A stretch of DNA of 64,000 bases from contig CAIQCK010000059.1 in the NCBI GenBank assembly GCA_903870275.1, forward strand, positions 29,180 through 93,179, read 5' to 3'. The translations under genes were made by a program, and so were the position numbers. Under the pieces are notes generated by a model. It was not told the origin of the DNA. It did no database searches and worked only from the letters and a program-made list of their open reading frames with translations. Of this stretch, positions 23,842-31,778 are shown piece after piece (the stretch's first letter is position 1; every line of letters begins with the position of its first letter). This DNA is from an uncultured bacterium. Its GTDB lineage: Bacteria > Verrucomicrobiota > Verrucomicrobiia > CAIQCK01.

Positions 23842-24158
23842 AACAGAAGAAGCCAGCAGTCAGAAGTCAGAAGAAGCCGGATCGAAACTCACGCCGGTTG
23901 AAGCGCGACCTCGACACGCTCAGCGGCACCGCGCTCGTCGCGAAGGTGCTGAAACAAAAATCCAAGCCGGCGTTGAAGCCGGGCTTCGCCATCTGCCAAG
24001 GCTGTGGGCGTCAATACAAGATCGGGATGCCTCACGCGATGTTTTGCGTGGCCAACACCTGCGAAGAATGTGGCACGAGTTACCCCGGCGGCGTGCCGAA
24101 GAATGACGAAGGCCGGCGCATCTGCGTCCGCTGCCAGTCTGGAGAGGAATCGGCATGA
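23838..24158 (+). CDS. Zinc-ribbon protein
   Basis: 106 residues, ATGA-coupled to gam. Cys pairs CQGCGRQY, CVANTCEECG and CVRC suggest two zinc sites. The N-terminus (KKPAVRSQKK) is encoded by the GTCAGAA-type repeat. Probably nucleic-acid binding; a Mu Com-like role is possible but unsupported. Confidence 0.6.
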   Translation: MKQKKPAVRSQKKPDRNSRRLKRDLDTLSGTALVAKVLKQKSKPALKPGFAICQGCGRQYKIGMPHAMFCVANTCEECGTSYPGGVPKNDEGRRICVRCQSGEESA

Positions 24159-24409
24159 AGAACACCAAGACGCCATCGGTTTTAAGAATGCCACAGATTT
24201 CCGTGACGCTGCGTTTTAATCCAGTCGAGATAGCCCATCTCAATGGCGCGATGATGCTCGCGATGGCGACGCAGGGTTTTCTTCCAAAGGAGGCTTGCAA
24301 AGAAAATGCCGCGCGCCGCGCTCTTGGCCATCGCATCCACAATGCCTCAGTGCGTTCAAAAGCGAAGCTGGACGCCTTCATTAAAAAGACTAGGGAGCAA
24401 GCGCGATGA
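24155..24409 (+). CDS. Small early phage protein
   Basis: 84 residues, ATGA-coupled at both ends. Starts with a short strand (QISVTLRFN), then helices (EIAHLNGAMMLAMATQ) and a basic tail. Resembles a small RHH-like DNA binder in outline only. Confidence 0.5.
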   Translation: MKNTKTPSVLRMPQISVTLRFNPVEIAHLNGAMMLAMATQGFLPKEACKENAARRALGHRIHNASVRSKAKLDAFIKKTREQAR

Positions 24410-25017
24410 TCATCCCTGCTGACATCGCGAGCGAGACGTACCGGGTGACGTTCCAGCACCGCACCGGCCGGCCCGTGCCGTCGCCAGCCGCGCCACTCGA
24501 CAACGGCCAGAAGGCGAGGTTGTGCATCCTGGCACGCGAAGCGTTTGACACACTCGTTGAGCGTGGAGCGATGGAGCGCGGAGCCAACTTCGAGGCGTGG
24601 CGGCATGAGCAGCAGCTTGAAGCTTGCGGACTTTCCTCGCTCCGCGCCGCGACACAGCGGCACTACGCGCTGGTCGTCGGCCATCTCAAAGGATTGCTCG
24701 GCGACGTGGCAGCGGCGGCACGCGCCATTGAGCGCGCGCAGACCGAGCCGCGCCGGCTCGCCATGTTCAAGCTGAAGGAGGCGTTGGGCGAGCGCGACCT
24801 TCCAGAGAGCTACGCCGCAGGAATCTGTTGGCGTCAGTTCAAGCGTCCGCTATCGGAGGCCAGTGATCGGCAAGTCTGGTGCCTCGTTTACACGGTGAGG
24901 AGCCGGAGGAAGCCGGTAACGCGGACACTCTTGTCCGCGCCGAATGACAGCGGACAGGAGTGTCCGCCTTACGATGACGCGCCAGCGACCGCCGTTGCAG
25001 CCAACAACCCATTTTGA
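24406..25017 (+). CDS. GemA/gp16-like early protein (tentative)
   Basis: 203 residues. The body (QKARLCILAREAFDTLVERG, FEAWRHEQQLEACGLSSLR, YALVVGHLKGLLGD) is helical and has the arrangement of Mu gp16/GemA-type early regulators; the assignment is weak. Residues 170-190 (RTLLSAPNDSGQECPPYDD) are encoded by a palindromic repeat, so the C-terminal tail is probably an acquired extension. Confidence 0.45.
   Translation: MIIPADIASETYRVTFQHRTGRPVPSPAAPLDNGQKARLCILAREAFDTLVERGAMERGANFEAWRHEQQLEACGLSSLRAATQRHYALVVGHLKGLLGDVAAAARAIERAQTEPRRLAMFKLKEALGERDLPESYAAGICWRQFKRPLSEASDRQVWCLVYTVRSRRKPVTRTLLSAPNDSGQECPPYDDAPATAVAANNPF
24916..24972. repeat. Palindromic repeat read in frame
   Basis: 24916-24938 and 24950-24972 are inverted arms (21 of 23 match) around GCGGACACTC..GAGTGTCCGC. 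It encodes TLLSAPNDSGQECPP inside the gene at 24406. Confidence 0.75.
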
Positions 25018-25020
25018 ATC

Positions 25021-25200
25021 ATGAAGACGCTCTTCGATCCAAAGACCACGCGAAGCCGCGCGCCGTTCTACTGCAAGTGGCCCGGCTGTCACGCCATCGC
25101 CAACGGCACCTTCACCGACGCGAGCGCAGGCGAACCTTATCGCGTCCAGGTCTGCGAGAGGCACCGGCGCAAAATCCAAAATGGGGGGGGGGCAACTTAG
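25021..25200 (+). CDS. Small zinc-finger-like protein ending in a poly-G tract
   Basis: 59 residues: YCKWPGCHAIANGTF and VCERH give a C-x4-C..C-x2-H pattern like a small treble-clef finger. A run of ten G (25183-25192) lies seven codons before the stop, so a slip of one base would change the tail and fuse the frame toward the next gene. Start ATG lies 3 bp after the preceding stop. Confidence 0.55.
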   Translation: MKTLFDPKTTRSRAPFYCKWPGCHAIANGTFTDASAGEPYRVQVCERHRRKIQNGGGAT

Positions 25201-25214
25201 CCTGGCTTTGCATC

Positions 25215-25580
25215 ATGAAACCCGTTGATTTCAGAAACGAAACGTTCGCTAGCCTGAAGCAGAACTGGCTTGTGGATTCGCGGCTCGAAGTCTTGGACGC
25301 GCTCAAAGTCCACGGCCCTTGCACCACGAAACAACTGGCCGTTGCGATGCGGCCGAACGATCCGCTGTTCGTTCTGGATGTCCGCCCGCGTGTCTCGGAG
25401 TTATACGCGCTCGGCTTCGCGCTGCTGGTGGAAGAATGCGACCCGAAAACCGGCCAGCCTTTGCCGACGCCTTCCACAGGCGGCATCTATCGCGCCGCGT
25501 CGGAGTTCGAGGCGCGGGGATTATTCGACGCCGCCAAGCGGCTGGCGCTCCAGGAGCAACTGGTTTTTCCAAAGGTCTGA
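25215..25580 (+). CDS. Winged-helix-like early/middle regulator candidate
   Basis: 121 residues. The sequence RLEVLDALKVHGPCTTKQLA, then RPRVSELYALGFALLVEE, fits a winged-helix DNA-binding domain with the recognition helix near VSELYALG. It could be a phage middle/late regulator (role of Mu Mor or C), but that is speculation from position. Confidence 0.55.
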   Translation: MKPVDFRNETFASLKQNWLVDSRLEVLDALKVHGPCTTKQLAVAMRPNDPLFVLDVRPRVSELYALGFALLVEECDPKTGQPLPTPSTGGIYRAASEFEARGLFDAAKRLALQEQLVFPKV

Positions 25581-26014
25581 TGAACATGAGCCAATCCGCT
25601 GCCACTTACAAAGCCAGGGTCATCGGGAAGAAGGCCGAGGTTGAAATCGCGCCGGGCGTGAAGATCACGCCGGTGTCGGTGGAGGTCGTGACGCGCTTCG
25701 CCATCGCGCGCCTGTTGCCGGCGGGCGACGGCACCTTCAGGCCGGTCGTCCAGGCTTGCGAGCCGTGGATGCGGCTGACCGTCGCGCTGCCGCGCCAACT
25801 CGGCCTGGGCATCTGTTGGAAGACTCTGCTGAGGCTGATCACGTCGGGCATCATCGAGAGCCGCCGCACATCGCCGCACTCGACGGAAATCAGCATCGAG
25901 TCGCTCAACGCGCATCTCGAAGGCTGCCGGGACCCGGAATATTGGACCACGCCCGTCACCTGGCCGGATCGGCGTCGCATGACGCGCCTCGAGAGGTGGA
26001 AGGAAGCGATATGA
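25580..26014 (+). CDS. Phage protein of unknown function
   Basis: 144 residues, TGATG-coupled to the winged-helix gene. Contains strands (VEVVTRFAIARLLPAGDG) then LGLGICWKTLLRLITSGIIE, SRRTSPHSTEISIESLNAHL, which looks like a helix-turn-helix adaptor. Unknown. Confidence 0.5.
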   Translation: MNMSQSAATYKARVIGKKAEVEIAPGVKITPVSVEVVTRFAIARLLPAGDGTFRPVVQACEPWMRLTVALPRQLGLGICWKTLLRLITSGIIESRRTSPHSTEISIESLNAHLEGCRDPEYWTTPVTWPDRRRMTRLERWKEAI

Positions 26015-26361
26015 GAAACATCTCGTTCTCTCTGACCGAGGCGCAGTTCCGCGCGCGCACCAAGACAGTGACGCGTAGGCTTGGATGGAAGAAGTTGAAG
26101 CCGGGCACGCTGTTATGCGGCGTCCGCAAGGCGATGGGGTTAAAGCCCGGCGAGAAAATCATCCGGCTCGGCAACATCCGCGTTGTCAGTGTTCGGCGTG
26201 AGTCGCTGATCGCAATCACAATGGAGGATTGTGCGCGGGAAGGTTTCCCCGAACTCGGTCCAGTTGAGTTCATCGAGATGTTCAAGCACCACATGGGCTG
26301 TTTGGGGTTTGCTGCGGTCACGCGGATCGAATTTGAATACGTAGAGGAGGCTGCGCGATGA
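26011..26361 (+). CDS. ASCH-domain protein
   Basis: 116 residues. KTVTRRLGWKKLKPGTLLCG with KAMGLKPGEKIIRLGNIRVV and the later LIAITMEDCAREGFPEL has the ASCH pattern (PUA-like RNA-binding or deacylating fold). It is ATGA-coupled to the DUF5131 gene, a pairing often seen in phages. May act on modified nucleosides or RNA; no substrate can be read from the sequence. Confidence 0.7.
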   Translation: MRNISFSLTEAQFRARTKTVTRRLGWKKLKPGTLLCGVRKAMGLKPGEKIIRLGNIRVVSVRRESLIAITMEDCAREGFPELGPVEFIEMFKHHMGCLGFAAVTRIEFEYVEEAAR

Positions 26362-27071
26362 GCCTGAAGAAATCCGCTGGCAACATGTATCCCTGGGTGA
26401 CGCATACCCACAGCCATCTGCGCGGCGGGTGTCCGCACCGCTGCGGCTACTGTTACGTCCAGGCGATGGAGAGGAAGTTTAGCGGCGGCCACTACACGGG
26501 GCCGCTGCGGCTTGAGGAAAAGGAGTTCAAGGTCAACTATGGCGTTGACCGGACCATATTCATTGAGCACTGCAACGACCTATTTGCTGACGACATCCCC
26601 GGCGATTGGATTCGCAGAATCCTCGCCCACTGCGCGGAGTGGCATCAAAATAATTACGTCCTTCAAACAAAGAACGTCGGCCGCCTGGTCCAGTTGCTTG
26701 CGAATCGCGCCGTTCGCTGGCCGCTCAAGTTCATGGTCGGAACGACGATTGAAAGCAACCGATGGCACGACGTGATGGGCAAAGCGCCAACGCCGCAACT
26801 GCGCATCGGAAACTTCAAACGCCTGCGCTCCTACTGGCCGCAAGTGCCGGCGTTCATCACCATCGAGCCGGTCCTGGACTTCGACGATTCGGAACTTATC
26901 GAGTGGATCGCGATGGCGCGGCCGGACTTCATCAACATCGGCGCGGATTCCAAAGGCCACGGCCTTCAAGAGCCGGACGCAGCGAAGATCATGCGTCTAA
27001 TCAACGGAGTGACCGCAGCGGGCATTCCAATCCGGCAGAAGCACAACCTCGACCGGCTGTTGAAGTCATGA
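26358..27071 (+). CDS. DUF5131 / phage Gp37-Gp68 radical-SAM-like protein
   Basis: 237 residues. The motif GGCPHRCGYCYVQAM supplies a CxxxCxxC site (C25, C29, C32) as in radical SAM enzymes. Typical DUF5131 parts follow: NDLFADDIPGDWI, VLQTKNVGRL, TIESNRWHD, FITIEPVLDF. It is coupled to the ASCH gene before and the next gene after (ATGA). Reaction unknown; nucleic-acid modification is plausible given its phage setting. Confidence 0.8.
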   Translation: MSLKKSAGNMYPWVTHTHSHLRGGCPHRCGYCYVQAMERKFSGGHYTGPLRLEEKEFKVNYGVDRTIFIEHCNDLFADDIPGDWIRRILAHCAEWHQNNYVLQTKNVGRLVQLLANRAVRWPLKFMVGTTIESNRWHDVMGKAPTPQLRIGNFKRLRSYWPQVPAFITIEPVLDFDDSELIEWIAMARPDFINIGADSKGHGLQEPDAAKIMRLINGVTAAGIPIRQKHNLDRLLKS

Positions 27072-27376
27072 ACTCCAACGTCCTGACCAAAGCATCTGAG
27101 TCTGGCGCGATTCCCATCGCGTGCTTTAGCGACTTGGATTTGTTCGAGTGGGCGTTGCGAAACTATTGCTTCCGCTATCTGTCCCACCCGGATTTGAAAC
27201 GCGCAGAGAAGCTCGCCAACCTGCCACTTGTCGAACAGAACCTGGCTACGATGCTCGGCAAACTCCGCGAAGCCCACGTGCCCGACTACAACGCCCGCGC
27301 TGAAATTGTGGCGACGGAACTCAGTTTCAGAATCAGCCAGGGGAAGCTCGACCAACCGGAGGATCACAAGCAATGA
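27068..27376 (+). CDS. Phage protein of unknown function
   Basis: 102 residues, ATGA-coupled at both ends. Helical throughout (DLDLFEWALRNYCFRYL, NLATMLGKLREAHVPDY). No family recognised. Confidence 0.5.
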   Translation: MNSNVLTKASESGAIPIACFSDLDLFEWALRNYCFRYLSHPDLKRAEKLANLPLVEQNLATMLGKLREAHVPDYNARAEIVATELSFRISQGKLDQPEDHKQ

Positions 27377-27504
27377 TCTTGACGCTAAGAATCCGGTGGT
27401 GGCTTTTCCTGTTGACGCTTCCGCTGTGGATTGTGCCGCTTGGGATTCTCTGCGTCATCGCGACCATCATCTGCGCGAAGATCGAGGTCGAGAGCGAGCG
27501 ATGA
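27373..27504 (+). CDS. 43-residue single-TM protein
   Basis: ATGA overlaps on both sides. RIRWWLFLLTLPLWIVPLGI, then LCVIATIICAK, is one long hydrophobic stretch with a charged end. It might be a second holin or membrane accessory. Unknown. Confidence 0.5.
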   Translation: MILTLRIRWWLFLLTLPLWIVPLGILCVIATIICAKIEVESER

Positions 27505-27797
27505 AGCCCACCGACGACAAAGCGTTTGAGACCTGGTTCGCGTCGAAGATGCCGCGCCCGGCGGCGCGCCAACATTGGACCGCCTACGACACGCTGCGCG
27601 ACTGGTCGCGCAAAGGCTGGCGCGAGTGCCGCGAGCGGATGGAGGACAGTGGGCAGTTGACAGTGGACAGTGGACAGCGGGCGCGAGTAGCCGCGTTGCT
27701 CCGTAACGCGCATCGTCAAGCTGCAATCGCGTCGCAGAGTGACGCGGCTGCCCCAATCACCAATCACGAATCACCAGTCACGAGTCACCATGCCTGA
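27501..27797 (+). CDS. Small phage protein with repeat-derived C-terminal half
   Basis: 98 residues. The N-terminal half (FETWFASKMPRPAARQHWTA, YDTLRDWSRKGWRECRERME) is ordinary; DSGQLTVDSGQR comes from the CAGTGGGCA-type repeat and PITNHESPVTSHH from the TCACCAATCA-type repeat. The last eight bases overlap the MuF gene. Confidence 0.55.
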   Translation: MKPTDDKAFETWFASKMPRPAARQHWTAYDTLRDWSRKGWRECRERMEDSGQLTVDSGQRARVAALLRNAHRQAAIASQSDAAAPITNHESPVTSHHA

Positions 27798-29427
27798 CAC
27801 CGGCTTCCTTTTTAATCCTGTCCCGCACGCGGAGGCGATTGCGTTCCTCAAGAGCAAGCCGGTTGTGGCGCGGCGCGTGTTCGATCAAATGCTGCCGGAG
27901 ATCAAAGGCCGGGCGTTCACCATCACCGGCATCGAAGACGCCCACGTGATGCAAGGCGTGCTGGACCGGATTGCGGAGTTGCCGGAAGGCGCGGTGTGGG
28001 ACGACGTGAAGCGCGACATCGTGAATGACATCTCGCCGTGGATCAGCGACCCCGATCTTCCCGGTTCGACGGCCGCGGCCGAGGCGCGGGCGGAACTGTT
28101 GATGCGAACGCACGGCTTCCAGGCTTACGAGTCGGCGACGCATCGGGCCATCGTCGAGAACGCCGACGTGTTTCCCTACAGCATGTATGTGACGGCCGGC
28201 GACGACCGCGTTCGCGACACGCACGCGGCGCTCAACGGCGTGACGCTGCCAACGCTCGATCCGTTTTGGGACACGCACACCGGGCCGTGGGAATGGGGTT
28301 GCCGTTGCACGAAGGTCCCCAAGACCGCCGAGGAGGTTGGCGAGATTCGCGATGCGGACGCGGACCGGCTGCCGGAGGAACGGCAACTGATCGAGGGCGC
28401 GGCCCGGCGCAAGCTCGACGAGAACGGCACGCTGTTTCGGTCGGTGAACGGCGCGGCGGCGCAGAACTTCGACGTGCGCGCGCCGATAGAAAAGGCGACG
28501 ACAGCCGCCGAGCGCGCGGCGGCGTATCAGTGGAACCCGAACACGCTCCGGCTGCCGCTAGAGCAACTGAAGGCGCGCTACGACGCTCCGGCGTGGCAGG
28601 TGTTTGAAAACTTCGCGCGCGCGCAAACGCTCGACACCGAGGGCACCACGGTTTGGGAATGGCTCGGCGGCTCGCCGATCCTGCCACCGGAATCTTCCGC
28701 GACGTTACCGAAGAAGACGCCGGACAGCATCGAAGCGGCTCTGGCTCGCCTCGGTCTCGACAAGAAGGTCGAGTGGGAAGAAAAAGACGTGCGGGCGCTG
28801 ATTTCGGAAATGCGGGAAACGGAGCCGGCGAAGGCCACTGATTTCGTCAGTTCGATCACCGGCGAAACCACGAAAGGAAAGTTCTCGGCAAAGTCCATTA
28901 TGGCGACCATCCAGGAGGTTGTTGATTTTCTTCCCCGGCCTGTCGCGGAGTTGTTGCCGAAATTCGATGTTCGGCTGGAGCAGTCGATTGGCAGCGGGAC
29001 GCTCGGCAGCTACAACGACAAGACCCACACCTTGAAAATCTCCCGGACGGCCCACAACAAGGGCGGCGCGGCGCTCCTGCACGAGACGATCTATCACGAG
29101 TTGACGCACTGGATTCACATGCACGGTCCGCAGGCGTATCGCGATGCCATCAAGGCGCTCTATGACAAGAGAACGGCCGGAGAGTCGCTCGTCAACGTGG
29201 GCTACACAAACCCGGTCCGAAAGGACAAGTGGTGGTGGAACTACGCCGGCTCGCAGTATCTCACGCGGGGAGAAACTGCAAAGACGGTCGCCGGCCTGGA
29301 AGTGCCCACGACGCACGTTGAACTGCTGGCGCGGCCCGCAAGGCTCGCGAATCTCATCAACGAAAAACCCGACGCGTTGATTATCGAAAACCTCCGTGTC
29401 ATCCTTGAAGTGTTCTTCAGCGCATGA
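27790..29427 (+). CDS. MuF head protein fused to a C-terminal metallopeptidase
   Basis: 545 residues. Residues about 20-185 are MuF/gp30-like (ELLMRTHGFQAYESATHRAI, YVTAGDDRVRDTHAALNGVT, GPWEWGCRCTKVPKT), the minor head protein that sits at the portal. Residues about 330-545 form a separate domain with a zincin HExxH site at H436-E437-H440 (ETIYHELTHWIHMHG) and a downstream WWWNYAGSQYLTRGE region. MuF proteins carrying C-terminal enzyme domains are known as phage-encoded polymorphic toxins. The next gene overlaps by ATGA and could be its immunity protein. A protease acting on host targets during injection is an alternative. Confidence 0.8.
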   Translation: MPDTGFLFNPVPHAEAIAFLKSKPVVARRVFDQMLPEIKGRAFTITGIEDAHVMQGVLDRIAELPEGAVWDDVKRDIVNDISPWISDPDLPGSTAAAEARAELLMRTHGFQAYESATHRAIVENADVFPYSMYVTAGDDRVRDTHAALNGVTLPTLDPFWDTHTGPWEWGCRCTKVPKTAEEVGEIRDADADRLPEERQLIEGAARRKLDENGTLFRSVNGAAAQNFDVRAPIEKATTAAERAAAYQWNPNTLRLPLEQLKARYDAPAWQVFENFARAQTLDTEGTTVWEWLGGSPILPPESSATLPKKTPDSIEAALARLGLDKKVEWEEKDVRALISEMRETEPAKATDFVSSITGETTKGKFSAKSIMATIQEVVDFLPRPVAELLPKFDVRLEQSIGSGTLGSYNDKTHTLKISRTAHNKGGAALLHETIYHELTHWIHMHGPQAYRDAIKALYDKRTAGESLVNVGYTNPVRKDKWWWNYAGSQYLTRGETAKTVAGLEVPTTHVELLARPARLANLINEKPDALIIENLRVILEVFFSA

Positions 29428-29687
29428 AAACCATCTGCACAACTTTGGAGTGGCCAGACGGAAAGAAGGTCGTCATCACCGGCGTCTGGGAAAACCAATG
29501 GGATGAAGCACCGCTGGCCTACGAGGGCGAAACAAGCCGCCTTCTTACATTGATGTCTTGGCGGAAGTCGTTACCGAAGAGCTACGACGGCCGCGCCTAC
29601 GAAGGCATGTGGGAAAATATTGCCAAGAAGAACGGCATCCAAGCGCACACTGAAACGAGCGGCAAGTGGACTGCCGCAGAAATGTAG
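29424..29687 (+). CDS. Small protein coupled to the MuF-peptidase, candidate immunity
   Basis: 87 residues; its ATG overlaps the MuF stop (ATGA). Acidic/aromatic sequence (TLEWPDGKKVVITGVWENQW, YEGETSRLLTLMSWRK) with no TM segment, so cytosolic. Position directly after a MuF-effector fusion is where immunity genes lie. No family recognised; the role is inferred from context only. Confidence 0.45.
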   Translation: MKTICTTLEWPDGKKVVITGVWENQWDEAPLAYEGETSRLLTLMSWRKSLPKSYDGRAYEGMWENIAKKNGIQAHTETSGKWTAAEM

Positions 29688-29700
29688 AGCCGCAATCCTC

Positions 29701-30210
29701 ATGAGCCTTTCCTACCAGGACCGGATCAGTCCGAAGCTGCTCGAACTGGCGCGGGGCATCAGCGACCGCCGGCCGATCCTGGAAGCAATGGGCGTCAAGT
29801 TCCGCGGATACATCGTCGAGAGTTTCACCAACCCGGCGCTGCGGATTGCGACCTGGCCGGCGAAGAAAGACGGCTCCGCGAGCGTGCTGTTCAAGAGCGG
29901 CCAACTCAAGAAGGGCATCCATGTTTCCGCCGTCACCAACGACACAGTGACCGTCTCGACGCTCGATCTTCCCTACGCGTTCATCCAGCAGTTTGGAGGC
30001 ACAACGCGGGCGCATGTCATCGAGGCGCTCAACAAACGCGCGCTGGCGTGGCCGGGCGCGGCGCATCCGGTGCGTCGAGTGAATCATCCAGGATCGAAGA
30101 TTCCGGCGCGGCCGTATTTCCCAATCGGGCCGGATGGGCGGATGCAGCGCGCCAACTACGTCATCGCCAACGTCGCGCGCGAGAAGATCAAGGCGATGCT
30201 GAGGCGGTAG
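29701..30210 (+). CDS. Mu gpG-like virion morphogenesis / tail completion protein
   Basis: 169 residues. Shows the pattern of the phage virion morphogenesis family: SFTNPALRIATWPAKKDG, VLFKSGQLKKGIHVSAVTND, YAFIQQFGGTTRA and the end ARPYFPIGPDG. It follows F as in Mu (F then G). Confidence 0.82.
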   Translation: MSLSYQDRISPKLLELARGISDRRPILEAMGVKFRGYIVESFTNPALRIATWPAKKDGSASVLFKSGQLKKGIHVSAVTNDTVTVSTLDLPYAFIQQFGGTTRAHVIEALNKRALAWPGAAHPVRRVNHPGSKIPARPYFPIGPDGRMQRANYVIANVAREKIKAMLRR

Positions 30211-30225
30211 CGCGGCGCGCCGCCT

Positions 30226-30296
30226 GTAGCCGCCGACGTGAGGAGGCGAAAACATTGCGGCGGGGCAAACATCCACCTCCTTACGTCGGTGGCTAC
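30226..30296. repeat. Palindromic dispersed repeat
   Basis: 30226-30246 and 30276-30296 are inverted arms (GTAGCCGCCGACG.. and ..CGTCGGTGGCTAC) with two mismatches. Lies between gpG and the conserved 32-bp element. Confidence 0.65.
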
Positions 30297-30322
30297 TGGG
30301 CCAAAATCATTCCTGAATCTTT

Positions 30323-30354
30323 TTCTGGAAAGGGTGGAAAGCATAGACACCATC
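30323..30354 (+). promoter_or_regulatory. Conserved 32-bp element upstream of the protease/head operon
   Basis: Identical over 32 bp to the minus-strand element at 15202-15233, in the same orientation relative to the genes it precedes. It lies 39 bp before the protease start. Mu's activator-dependent promoter PI lies before the equivalent gene I, so a late promoter/activator site is the leading reading. No obvious -10 hexamer is seen beyond CATAGA inside it. Confidence 0.6.
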
Positions 30355-30393
30355 ACCTGACGGCGCGCGGCGTGTTCTGCAATCCTCGCGCCC

Positions 30394-31707
30394 GTGCAGA
30401 ACGACATTTACCGACTGGTCCCGCTGAGCGCGTTGATGAAACTCGACGCGACCAAGGAACTTCCCACGCGGCTCACGCTACTGAAGTGGGGCCGCAACGA
30501 GACGACCAAGGGTCCGGTGATGGTCGGCCCGAAGACATTGTCGGTGCTTCCGCGCAACCAGGCGTTGAACGGCTTCGACAGCGTGGCGCTCGACTTCGAG
30601 CACAACACGGTGCCCGGCAGCCCCGAATACCTCCGCAGCCAGGAGCCACGGCCCATTGGAGCGAAGGGCAAGCCGTTCGTCGAACTCAACATCGGCCTCG
30701 GCATTGACAACCCGCGATGGACGCCGGACGGCAGCAAGTTCGCGGGCGAGGGGCATTACGAGGATTTGTCCGGGGCGGTCGCGCTGGATGAAAACAACGA
30801 GGTCATCTTCCTGCACAGCGGCGCGCTCTGCCGCCAGGGATCGGCGCGCGACATCCATCTCTTTTCCGCCGGCATCGGCGCGGACGGCAAGCTCGTGACG
30901 CTGGCCGCGGCGGTGAAGAAGGAAGCGGACGGCGAGCATTCCTGCTCGCATTACCTCGTCGCCGAGAATCCCGATGAGCCTTCGACCTGGCATCTGCGGG
31001 TCAAGGGCAGCGACGGAAAGCCGGATCACACCCTGATGGGCGCTGCCTGGGCGGCGCTGCACGAAGGTTATCGGGGCAACCAATACGACGGGCCGAAGAA
31101 AACCGACGCCCTCGACAAGCTGAAGTCCCTCTACAAGTCCGAAAACATGCCCGTGCCGGGCGAAACCCAAACCCACAATCCCATGAACAATAAATTCCTC
31201 ATCCAACTTTTCAACGCCGCGGGCGCGGCGCTCAAGCCCGACGCCTCCGATGCCGACGTGGACGCCGCGGGCGCGGTCTTCATCACGCGGTTTACCGCGC
31301 TGCTCAAGGGCGGCGGCGCGTCCACGGCCGCTCCCGTGGACCTCGCGCCGGTCAACACCAGGCTCGACACCTTCAAGGCTTCGATGGACGCGCTGAACGT
31401 CCGGTTCGACGCGCTCGACCGCGAGGCCATCGTCCGCGACGCCAGCATCGAGGGCAAGGTTGTCCCGGCCTCCGCGCTGCCGGACAAGGACGGCAAAGGC
31501 GGCTACACCATTCCGCAGCTTCGCGCGCTCGTCGCCGAACTTCCGGTGACGGTGCCGGTCAGCCAGCGCACGCCGACGAATCTCAAGACGCTCGCCGCCT
31601 CTTCGATGTCCGTGTCGCCAGAGTCGCAGGCCATCAGCAACCAACTCGGAATCACCGAGGAAGAGCGGACGAAGTGGGGCGGCCAGGGGACCGCGGTGAA
31701 GAAGTAA
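30394..31707 (+). CDS. Mu gpI-like head maturation protease with nested scaffold
   Basis: 437 residues from GTG 30394. The first 230 residues match the Mu I-like protease: FDSVALDFEHNTVPGSPEYL, GIDNPRWTPDGSKF, VIFLHSGALCRQGSARDIHL (catalytic Ser/His region). The C-terminal part after an ATG at 31183 (residue 264, MNNKFLIQLFNAAG) is helical and Ala-rich and would serve as the scaffold, as Mu Z does from an in-frame internal start in I. It opens the head operon. Confidence 0.82.
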   Translation: MQNDIYRLVPLSALMKLDATKELPTRLTLLKWGRNETTKGPVMVGPKTLSVLPRNQALNGFDSVALDFEHNTVPGSPEYLRSQEPRPIGAKGKPFVELNIGLGIDNPRWTPDGSKFAGEGHYEDLSGAVALDENNEVIFLHSGALCRQGSARDIHLFSAGIGADGKLVTLAAAVKKEADGEHSCSHYLVAENPDEPSTWHLRVKGSDGKPDHTLMGAAWAALHEGYRGNQYDGPKKTDALDKLKSLYKSENMPVPGETQTHNPMNNKFLIQLFNAAGAALKPDASDADVDAAGAVFITRFTALLKGGGASTAAPVDLAPVNTRLDTFKASMDALNVRFDALDREAIVRDASIEGKVVPASALPDKDGKGGYTIPQLRALVAELPVTVPVSQRTPTNLKTLAASSMSVSPESQAISNQLGITEEERTKWGGQGTAVKK

Positions 31708-31778
31708 CCGCGCGTCACGAATCACGAACCACGAGTCACCAGTTACCAATCACCAATCACCAATAGGGAGAAACAACC

